DNA from: an uncultured Mucilaginibacter sp.
GTDB taxonomy: Bacteria > Bacteroidota > Bacteroidia > Sphingobacteriales > Sphingobacteriaceae
NCBI GenBank assembly: GCA_903927645.1
Contig: CAIYNX010000146.1
Location: 1-49,281, forward strand
Length of the DNA stretch: 49,281 nucleotides
Direction of reading: 5' to 3'
Below the pieces are notes generated by a model. That model ran no database searches. It saw only the letters and a list, made by a program, of their open reading frames with translations, and was not told the origin of the DNA. Positions 42,875 through 49,281 of the stretch are shown here, piece by piece (within the stretch, counting starts at the first letter, position 1; every line of letters begins with the position of its first letter). The position numbers and the translations under genes were made by a program.

Positions 42875-43315
42875 TTATAATTTTGCAGATATCAATGAAT
42901 CTAAACTCCAACGGTAAGCAGGGATGGTTGCCAATAAAAAACTTGCAGCACTCAGGGTAAAAACAGAATAGCCGAGTGGTGAATCAATACCTGATGAAAT
43001 GGCCATTGAAACAGCAAAGCAAAACGCCAGTATTCCGCTACCTACAGCTGCATACCGAGTAAATAAACCTACAATCAGGAGTATTCCGAATGAGCCCTCT
43101 CCTAAGGTTGCCATTACTGCAAAAAAAGGTGCCCAGCTAAGCGGTATAAAATGCATTACCTGTGCTGTTGCGGCAACAAAATGCGACCAATCGCCCCAGC
43201 CAACATGGGGTTCGCCATTCTTTCCTAAAAGGCCTAAACGGTCGGCCACTTCCCATAAATAGCTACTTCCTATAGCTAATCTTAAATATAGGGAGGGCAA
43301 GTTGAATTTTTGCAT
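42875..43315 (-). CDS. DoxX-family membrane protein
   Basis: A 146-aa protein with four TM helices typical of DoxX/DoxD-like small membrane proteins: LYLRLAIGSSYLWEVADRLGLLG, FIPLSWAPFFAVMATLGEGSFGILLIVGL and GSGILAFCFAVSMAI. Members are linked to redox stress or act as quinone-pool components, but the role here is unknown. The ORF track begins at a TTG four codons earlier; the ATG at 43315 (MQKFNLPSLYLRL) is preferred. It lies 128 bp behind the helicase gene on the same strand and converges on the DUF3999 gene. Confidence 0.8.
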   Translation of the reverse strand: MQKFNLPSLYLRLAIGSSYLWEVADRLGLLGKNGEPHVGWGDWSHFVAATAQVMHFIPLSWAPFFAVMATLGEGSFGILLIVGLFTRYAAVGSGILAFCFAVSMAISSGIDSPLGYSVFTLSAASFLLATIPAYRWSLDSLISAKL

Positions 43316-43442
43316 TGGGTATTTCAATATTTGCTTTACAATATTAATTATTTTTATTTTAAAGTGCTTTTTAACAAAAAGGAATATTGAATAAATAAGT
43401 TAAGCGTATTTTTTGGTGAGGTTGACATCCCATTTACAACTT

Positions 43443-45920
43443 CTAACCAAAATTCTTTACCATTTTAGCTATCCGCTCTTCGAGCGTTTCGGTAGTAAGT
43501 CGTTCCCTGCCTAAACTATCCACCATTATAGGGAATGCAAATGGTGTAGGCTTTTCGATGGTTTTTAGGATGATGTTTTGAGTACCTATACGCCTCAATG
43601 CCTCCCGCATCCTAAATTCTTCCAGTTGAAATGATAAGGCTTCGTTATAGGCTTGCCTTATCAGGATATTATCAGGTTCGTACTCGCTAAAAACATCGAA
43701 AAGCAGGGAGGTGGAGGCTTGCAAATGTTTGTTTTTTATGGGTTGGCCAGGGTAGCCTGTAAAAACCAATCCCCCAATATGCGCAATTTCCCTGAACCGC
43801 CTACGTGCCATCTCATTGGCGTTTAAGCTCAATAAAATATCATCCAATAAGTTATCGGCAGATAAAAAGGAGGCATCCTCCAAAAAATCTTCAATGGGTA
43901 TATCTTGGTCTGTTAGCAATTCAAATCCATAATCGTTCATAGCGATGGAGAATGTGGCCGATTTTACCTTACTGATGCGATAAGCTAGTAAGGAGGCCAT
44001 TCCCTCATGCACCAACCTGCCTTCGAATGGATAAAATAATAAATGATGACCTTCACGGGATTTGAACGATTCAATCAAAAATTCATTGCTTTGTGGCAGA
44101 TGCGATAGGGATGCCTGTAGATTAAATAAAGGTTTTAACGCGATCACCTCTTCATCAACCTCTAAACCATGTGCCACCTCATCCAATTTATCACGAAACA
44201 CGGCTGATAATTGGGATGACAAAGGCATACGCCCACCCATCCAGCTAGGTATTAATCCTTTTTTAGCGTTCGATTTTTTTACAAAGGCTGTCATTTCCTT
44301 TAAATGTATAAATTCAAGACTACGGCCAGCAAACCAAAAAACATCCCCAGCCTCTAGTTTTGATACAAAGGATTCCTCGATGGTACCTAAACTGCCCCCG
44401 CTTAACCACTTTATCCGAATACTCATCTCGCTCGTAATGGTGCCTATGCTTAACCGGTGCCGCATAGCTACCCTGCGGTTGTTTACTTTAAATACTCCGT
44501 TAAGCACCTCTACCTTTAAAAATTCGTCGTACTGAGCCAGGGTTTTACCACCAGTGGTAATAAAATCGAGCAAACTGTTAAATTCTTTTTGGGTTAAGTC
44601 GGCAAAGGCATAAGTTCCGATTATTTCTGTAAATAATTCATCCGGCCTAAAACCTTCGGAAACGGCTAGGGTTACCATATATTGTACCAATACATCCATC
44701 GCCAGTAAAAGCGGGTCTCGGCTTTCAAAAATTCCATCTTTAATGCCCTGTTTAAGGGCGGCGCCCTCCAATAATTCGAGCGAATGGGTAGGCACAAAAT
44801 ATGCTTTTGATACGGCACCCGGGTGGTGTCCGCTACGCCCGGCACGTTGCATAAATCGGGCTACGCCTTTGGGGCTGCCAACTTGTATAACCGTATCAAC
44901 CGGTCTAAAATCAACGCCTAAGTCCAAACTTGAGGTACATACTACCAGTTTTAAAGCTTGTGCGTGTAAAGCTTGTTCCACCCAGTTTCGTAAATCATTG
45001 TCTAATGAGCCATGGTGCATAGCCATAATACCGGCATATTCCGGATAATTATCCAAAATAGCATGGTACCATATTTCTGATTGAGCTCTGGTATTGGTAA
45101 AAATTAACGTAGTAACGCTATTAGCCACTAATTCCATTACCTGTGGTAATAGTTTTAAACCAATATGACCTGACCAGCTATAACTTTCAATATTTTCGGG
45201 AATGATTGATTTGATAAGGAGTTTTTTTTCTGTATGAGCTCGAATCATTTTTATCTTGTTTTTCGGGAAATTATTACCCAATAAAACATCGGAAGCTTGT
45301 TCTAAATTTCCTATTGTGGCACTTATACCCCATAATTTCAAGCCCAATTTTTGTTGATTGAATGCTACAATGGCTTTTAATTTTGATAAGCCTAACTCCA
45401 CCTGTACACCGCGTTTAGTGCCCAAAAGTTCGTGCCATTCATCAATCACCACCACCTCCAGCTTTTCGAACATTTTTGGGTATTCCTTTTGGGCTAGCAT
45501 CAGGTGCAAGCTTTCGGGCGTGGTGAGCAGTACTTCGGGTAGTTTCTTTTTGAGGGCTTGTTTTTCGGCTGCGGAGGTATCGCCCGTACGCGCACCAATT
45601 TTCCAGGGGAGCCCTAATTCGTCGCAAACCTCCTGCATGGCCTTTTTTATATCATTGGTTAGTGCTCGCAATGGGGTAATCCACAGCATGAGCAAACCAT
45701 TGTTTTTTTGTTGCTGATAACTATCGGGATGTTGATTGATATACCCTGCCAAAAACGGCAGAAACAAAGCCATGGTTTTACCACTGCCGGTAGGCGCGTT
45801 CAACAAGCCCGAAAAACCGCCCAAATAAGCGGACTCCATCTCCTGCTGAAAGGTAAATTGTTCCCAGTTTTTTTGCTGGTACCAGTTTGCTATTACCTGT
45901 TGCCCTGTTGTTTTTACCAT
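43443..45920 (-). CDS. Ligase-associated DNA damage response DEXH-box helicase (Lhr-like)
   Basis: An 825-aa superfamily 2 helicase. Q-like start FTFQQEMESAYLGG, Walker A APTGSGKTMALFLPF, PLRALTNDI, TTPESLHLML, Walker B VVIDEWHEL, GISATIGN, then the second RecA domain with TLIFTNTRAQSEIWYH, STSSLDLGVDFRPVD and RFMQRAGRSGHHPG. A winged-helix and Lhr-type C-terminal core follow. DEWH in place of DEVH and the length mark the ligase-associated subgroup, which normally sits with an ATP-dependent DNA ligase, an MBL-fold exonuclease and a phosphoesterase. None of these is in the window. It lies 39 bp behind selD, possibly in the same transcript. Confidence 0.9.
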   Translation of the reverse strand: MVKTTGQQVIANWYQQKNWEQFTFQQEMESAYLGGFSGLLNAPTGSGKTMALFLPFLAGYINQHPDSYQQQKNNGLLMLWITPLRALTNDIKKAMQEVCDELGLPWKIGARTGDTSAAEKQALKKKLPEVLLTTPESLHLMLAQKEYPKMFEKLEVVVIDEWHELLGTKRGVQVELGLSKLKAIVAFNQQKLGLKLWGISATIGNLEQASDVLLGNNFPKNKIKMIRAHTEKKLLIKSIIPENIESYSWSGHIGLKLLPQVMELVANSVTTLIFTNTRAQSEIWYHAILDNYPEYAGIMAMHHGSLDNDLRNWVEQALHAQALKLVVCTSSLDLGVDFRPVDTVIQVGSPKGVARFMQRAGRSGHHPGAVSKAYFVPTHSLELLEGAALKQGIKDGIFESRDPLLLAMDVLVQYMVTLAVSEGFRPDELFTEIIGTYAFADLTQKEFNSLLDFITTGGKTLAQYDEFLKVEVLNGVFKVNNRRVAMRHRLSIGTITSEMSIRIKWLSGGSLGTIEESFVSKLEAGDVFWFAGRSLEFIHLKEMTAFVKKSNAKKGLIPSWMGGRMPLSSQLSAVFRDKLDEVAHGLEVDEEVIALKPLFNLQASLSHLPQSNEFLIESFKSREGHHLLFYPFEGRLVHEGMASLLAYRISKVKSATFSIAMNDYGFELLTDQDIPIEDFLEDASFLSADNLLDDILLSLNANEMARRRFREIAHIGGLVFTGYPGQPIKNKHLQASTSLLFDVFSEYEPDNILIRQAYNEALSFQLEEFRMREALRRIGTQNIILKTIEKPTPFAFPIMVDSLGRERLTTETLEERIAKMVKNFG

Positions 45921-45959
45921 TTAAGTTTTTCAGCTATCCTTTTAAAACAACATCCATAT

Positions 45960-47009
45960 TTATATTACCTCAATGCTAAGTTCACCAACTTTGGGTTGTA
46001 AAGTACCTATGGCAATAATACATTTTGGGTCGATTTGGTTCTCTTTTAAAATATGCTCAAATGACGCGATGCCATCTTCCTCCACAGCAATCAATAAGCC
46101 GCCGCTTGTTTGTGGGTCGGCCAGGATATGTTTTTGTTGCTCGGTAATTGAGCCAATTTTTTGTCCGTAGCTTTTCCAATTGCGTACTGTACCACCCGGT
46201 ATACAACCTTGCTCCAGGTAACTGGTGATGGATTCAATTTTTGGAACTTTATCAAACTCAATAACCGCTTGCAGGTTACTGCCCTCGCACATTTCGCTGA
46301 GGTGCCCAAGTAGTCCGAAGCCAGTAACATCGGTCATGGCTTTTACTTGTGGCAAATTGCCCAATACCTCGCCAATTTTATTGAGTTTGCACATGCTATT
46401 TAAGGCAATCAGCGCGTCTTCCGTTTTTAAAACTCCTTTTTTTTGCGCCGTGCTGAGTATGCCCACACCAAGGGCTTTGGTTAGGTATAGTTTACAGCCT
46501 GCGGTAGCGGTGGAGTTTTTTTTGAGATTATTAACCGCTACCATACCATTTACCGACAAGCCAAAAACCGGTTCGGGGCAGTCAATGCTATGCCCGCCGG
46601 CAAGGGTAATACCCGCTTCGGCACAAATTGCACGGGAGCCTTCCAATACTTTTTGGGCAATTTCGGCAGGTATTTTATCAATGGGCCATCCTAAAATAGC
46701 GATTGCTAATACTGGTTTCCCACCCATGGCATACACATCGCTAATGGCATTGGCCGATGCTATCCGCCCAAAATCATAGGCATCGTCAACTATGGGCATA
46801 AAGAAATCGGTGGTCGAAATTAAGGCCATGCCATTGCCTAAATCAAGCACCGCGGCATCATCCCGGGTATCGTTACCCACCAATAAGTTTGGGTCGGCCT
46901 GATGCTTAATGGGGCTATGCAAAATGGTATCCAATACTGCCGGACTAATCTTACAGCCACATCCCGCTCCGTGCGAATATTGGGTGAGTTTTATATCGTT
47001 TATATTCAT
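45960..47009 (-). CDS. selD: Selenide, water dikinase
   Basis: Makes selenophosphate from selenide and ATP, the selenium donor for selenocysteine and for selenouridine in tRNA. The 349 aa show the active site [13 protein letters not shown] with Cys17 and Lys20 (same positions as in E. coli; Cys, not Sec), [53 protein letters not shown] and [13 protein letters not shown]. It is 20 bp behind mnmH on the same strand, so the selenophosphate made here most directly serves MnmH. selA, selB and selC are not in the window, so selenocysteine coding cannot be judged. Confidence 0.97.
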   Translation of the reverse strand: MNINDIKLTQYSHGAGCGCKISPAVLDTILHSPIKHQADPNLLVGNDTRDDAAVLDLGNGMALISTTDFFMPIVDDAYDFGRIASANAISDVYAMGGKPVLAIAILGWPIDKIPAEIAQKVLEGSRAICAEAGITLAGGHSIDCPEPVFGLSVNGMVAVNNLKKNSTATAGCKLYLTKALGVGILSTAQKKGVLKTEDALIALNSMCKLNKIGEVLGNLPQVKAMTDVTGFGLLGHLSEMCEGSNLQAVIEFDKVPKIESITSYLEQGCIPGGTVRNWKSYGQKIGSITEQQKHILADPQTSGGLLIAVEEDGIASFEHILKENQIDPKCIIAIGTLQPKVGELSIEVI

Positions 47010-47029
47010 GGTTTTTATACCTGCTTGTT

Positions 47030-48055
47030 TTAGTCTTGTTTATATTTTGTAATTAATAAATCGGCAATTGCTTCGTTGCTTTTGTTTGCGCAATCAACTA
47101 ATATAATATTTCCCTCACCACGTTTATTCAAGCCGTTTCTATAGGTCTTATCATAGTAAGTTAAAACCAAACGGATAAAATCGTCCATCCTATCTTCATC
47201 AATGGCAATCAGCGCATTTTTGGTTTGCAACGGACCAAGCCGTTTACCTATTTTAAGGGTACATTCTTTTAAAAAGCCCTTGTCCAATACACCATATTCC
47301 TTCACCAAAAAAGCTACCCTTACCTCCAATGGAACATCAATGGCGATAACCTTACAGTCGCGCATTTGTCGCCATAAGGTATTAGGGATAATCATTTTGC
47401 CAATGGTAATGCTTTCATCCTCTATCCAAATTACCTTATCTTGCTTTAATTGTGCTAATTGCGTACCCAGGTTATTTTCAAACTGCTCTTGCGTTGGTTG
47501 TACTAAATAATTCATGGAGCCGAAAGTAGAACCTTGATGCTGGGCAATATCCTCCAAATCAACCACTTGTTCGCCCTTTTGTTTTAGCAATTGTAAAATC
47601 TTGGTTTTGCCCGAGCCAGTTAATCCTCCTAATATTTGTAATCTGTAATTTTTTACAAAATGAGCTCTTATCCATTCCCGGTATTTTTTGTAGCCGCCTT
47701 GTAGTAGGTAAACATCAAAGCCATATAAGTTTAATGCCCAAGCCATGGCGCCACTACGCATGCCTCCACGCCAGCAGTGTACCGCTATTTTTTTATCAGG
47801 TGCAATTTGGAGGGCTTGCCTAATAAAGCCCGACCATTTATTGCCTGTTAAATCAAAACCCAATAAAATAGCTTGCTCCCTACCTATTTGTTTATAAGTA
47901 GTACCTACCTGCACCCGCTCCTCATTGCTAAACAAAGGAATATTGAAGGCACCGCAAATATGGCCCTGCTCAAACTCGGCCGGGGTGCGCACATCAACTA
48001 CCGGGATAGTTTTATCTAACTCAATAAGGGCACTTACATCAATGTTTTTTATCAT
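47030..48055 (-). CDS. mnmH: tRNA 2-selenouridine synthase
   Basis: Replaces sulfur by selenium at the wobble 2-thiouridine of certain tRNAs (Lys, Glu, Gln), using selenophosphate via a geranylated intermediate. The 341 aa have an N-terminal rhodanese domain ([22 protein letters not shown]; catalytic Cys94 in HCWRGGMRS) and a C-terminal P-loop domain ([16 protein letters not shown]). Length is near the E. coli enzyme (about 364). It heads the mnmH-selD pair, with a good promoter upstream and the divergent RNA helicase next to it. Confidence 0.96.
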   Translation of the reverse strand: MIKNIDVSALIELDKTIPVVDVRTPAEFEQGHICGAFNIPLFSNEERVQVGTTYKQIGREQAILLGFDLTGNKWSGFIRQALQIAPDKKIAVHCWRGGMRSGAMAWALNLYGFDVYLLQGGYKKYREWIRAHFVKNYRLQILGGLTGSGKTKILQLLKQKGEQVVDLEDIAQHQGSTFGSMNYLVQPTQEQFENNLGTQLAQLKQDKVIWIEDESITIGKMIIPNTLWRQMRDCKVIAIDVPLEVRVAFLVKEYGVLDKGFLKECTLKIGKRLGPLQTKNALIAIDEDRMDDFIRLVLTYYDKTYRNGLNKRGEGNIILVDCANKSNEAIADLLITKYKQD

Positions 48056-48071
48056 GGCTCAATACGGTTGC

Positions 48072-48104
48072 CAAAAGTACATGTTTAATGATAGCAAATG
48101 CAAA
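48072..48104 (-). promoter_or_regulatory. mnmH-selD promoter
   Basis: On the minus strand TACTTTTG (48072-48079) matches TAnnTTTG, and TTTG at 48101-48104 lies 21 bp upstream, giving a plausible -33/-7 pair. The ATG is 17 bp downstream of the -7 element. Confidence 0.65.
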
Positions 48105-48108
48105 ATGA

Positions 48109-48120
48109 TGGTTTAAACCA
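48109..48120. promoter_or_regulatory. Perfect 12-bp palindrome in the mnmH/RNA helicase gap
   Basis: TGGTTTAAACCA lies just upstream of the mnmH -33 element and between two divergent genes, a position where one dimeric factor could act on both. The factor is unknown. Confidence 0.3.
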
Positions 48121-48157
48121 CAAATTTTCATAACTTGCAGCCCCAAACAACAATAGT

Positions 48158-49281
48158 TTGACATTTCAGGATTTTCAGTTTAACGAACATTTAGCCGAGG
48201 GCATTTCAAGTATGGGGTACACCACCCCAACACCCATTCAGGAAATGGCTATCCCCATAATTTTAGAGGGCAATGATATTATTGCCTGCGCCCAAACCGG
48301 CACTGGTAAAACAGGCGCTTATTTATTGCCAGTACTTGATTTTATCAGCAAAAATAAAAAACACCATACTAGCGCGCTGGTTTTAGCACCCACCCGTGAG
48401 CTTGCCCAGCAAATTGACCAACAGGTAGAAGGACTGGCCTATTTTACAGGCATTAGCTCGATAGCAGTTTTTGGTGGTGGCGATGGCATTGCCTACGAGC
48501 AACAACGCCGAGGCATACAAAACAATGTTGATATTATTATTGCTACTCCGGGCAGATTAATCGCGCATTTAACCTCCGGCGTATTAAAGCTGAACCATTT
48601 AACCCATTTGATATTGGACGAAGCCGACCGCATGCTCGACATGGGTTTTTCGGACGATATCATGAAAATAATCAGCTATCTGCCAAAGACGCGTCAGACC
48701 TTGCTTTTCTCAGCTACCATGCCAGGGCGTATCCGTACTTTGGCCAAAACGGTTTTAAATAACCCTAAACAAGTAAATATTGCCATATCACAACCAGCGG
48801 TAGGTATCGACCAGCAGATATACCGCGCGCACGACCAGCAAAAAACACCTTTATTATTGTATTTGCTTAAAAACGGTGCTTACGCAAGTACCATTATATT
48901 TGCTTCGCGAAAAGAAATAGTAAAGGATTTGGCAAGGGAGTTAAAAGCCGCCAAAGTAAATGTTAGCGCTTTCCATTCGGATTTGGAACAAAAGGAGCGG
49001 GAAGAAATTCTGCTCAACTTTAAAAACAAACAACTACCCGTAATTATTGGTACCGACGCATTATCAAGGGGAATTGATGTGGAAGGCATTGATTTGGTAA
49101 TTAATTACGATGTACCCGGCGATCCGGAAGATTATATCCACCGTATTGGCCGTACTGCGCGTGCCGCTACAACAGGTACCGCCATTACTTTTGTTAACCA
49201 CCGCGACGAGCGAAAGCTAAAAAGTATAGAAGAACTCATCAGCAAACCAATTCGCCTAATTGCTATTCCTGATGAATTGGC
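48158..49281 (+). CDS. DEAD-box RNA helicase, RhlE-like (3' end beyond the window)
   Basis: ATP-dependent RNA helicase, probably in ribosome assembly or RNA turnover. Absent from the ORF track because it runs off the end. The 374 visible codons contain the upstream Phe and Q motif (PTPIQEMAIP), motif I CAQTGTGKT, Ia PTRELAQQ, Ib ATPGRLIAHL, II DEAD, III SATMPG, IV IIFASRK, V GTDALSRGIDV and VI HRIGRTAR, so both RecA domains are nearly complete. The start is TTG at 48158 (TFQDFQFNEHLAEG follows): an in-frame TAA lies nine codons upstream and the first ATG is past the conserved Phe of the Q motif. C-terminal tail unseen. Confidence 0.93.
   Translation, partial: MTFQDFQFNEHLAEGISSMGYTTPTPIQEMAIPIILEGNDIIACAQTGTGKTGAYLLPVLDFISKNKKHHTSALVLAPTRELAQQIDQQVEGLAYFTGISSIAVFGGGDGIAYEQQRRGIQNNVDIIIATPGRLIAHLTSGVLKLNHLTHLILDEADRMLDMGFSDDIMKIISYLPKTRQTLLFSATMPGRIRTLAKTVLNNPKQVNIAISQPAVGIDQQIYRAHDQQKTPLLLYLLKNGAYASTIIFASRKEIVKDLARELKAAKVNVSAFHSDLEQKEREEILLNFKNKQLPVIIGTDALSRGIDVEGIDLVINYDVPGDPEDYIHRIGRTARAATTGTAITFVNHRDERKLKSIEELISKPIRLIAIPDEL

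Noticed and set aside
44062-44535. 157-aa plus-strand ORF opposite the DEXH helicase
   Set aside because: Antisense to a conserved helicase coding region, low-complexity composition; a shadow ORF.
46225-46779. 184-aa plus-strand ORF opposite selD
   Set aside because: It lies wholly antisense to the well-conserved selD gene and has no recognisable domain; a shadow ORF.

Overview
The window reads as a chromosomal segment of a Bacteroidota bacterium, most likely of the Sphingobacteriales type. The DNA is AT-rich. Genes lack obvious Shine-Dalgarno sequences. Many promoters carry the Bacteroidota -7 element TAnnTTTG. The gene content (split DsbD, tandem FKBP proteins next to a DHH phosphoesterase, ligase-associated DEXH helicase, birA-rsfS-ftsH-LUD order, GH78 rhamnosidase) fits that phylum. 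This assignment is inferred from sequence style and family knowledge, not from a search. I see no rRNA, CRISPR array, insertion sequence or phage gene. Most of the window is core metabolism and housekeeping.

Layout: (1) 0.2-5.5 kb: K+ transporter kup, rsmA, pdxA and an MFS exporter. (2) 5.5-7.4 kb: a very AT-rich 0.7 kb gap with a promoter plus terminator but no ORF (candidate small RNA), then tRNA-Ala(GGC) and a secreted protein of unknown function. (3) 7.8-10.7 kb: an orphan GMC oxidoreductase with a cysteine motif suggesting an Fe-S cluster, and a small outer-membrane barrel. (4) 10.9-14.3 kb: pfkA and a DsbD system encoded as two genes. (5) 14.4-18.5 kb: birA divergent from rsfS-ftsH-LUD. 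(6) 18.6-25.4 kb: a radical SAM protein, two FKBP isomerases with nrnA, ndk, a membrane EEP-fold protein and a rhomboid whose catalytic serine position reads threonine. (7) 25.7-27.2 kb: msrA and a second unknown secreted protein.

(8) 27.3-36.5 kb is the most coherent block. On the minus strand it runs ROK sugar kinase, tkt, rpiA, tal, a HAD phosphatase, gnd, zwf, pgl. It covers entry of glucose, the whole oxidative branch and most of the non-oxidative branch of the pentose phosphate pathway; only rpe is missing. A heptad-repeat inverted element lies between rpiA and tkt, and a 14-bp perfect palindrome precedes the block. (9) 36.7-42.8 kb: a GH78 rhamnosidase diverges from a DUF2339/DUF3999-like envelope pair; the second gene is cut by an in-frame TGA that separates its C-terminal membrane anchor. 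(10) 42.9-49.3 kb: DoxX, a ligase-associated helicase without its ligase, selD and mnmH (tRNA selenouridine), and a DEAD-box RNA helicase that runs off the window end.

No clearly new multi-gene system is visible. The best leads are the candidate small RNA at 6.0 kb, the Thr-for-Ser rhomboid, the in-frame TGA in the DUF3999-like gene, the orphan GMC enzyme with a likely Fe-S cluster, the HAD phosphatase inside the pentose phosphate block, and terminator-like hairpins that sit directly on start codons. Three genes (birA, the HAD phosphatase, the RNA helicase) appear to start with TTG. In eight other ORF-track entries a TTG start is an artefact and I moved the start to a downstream ATG.
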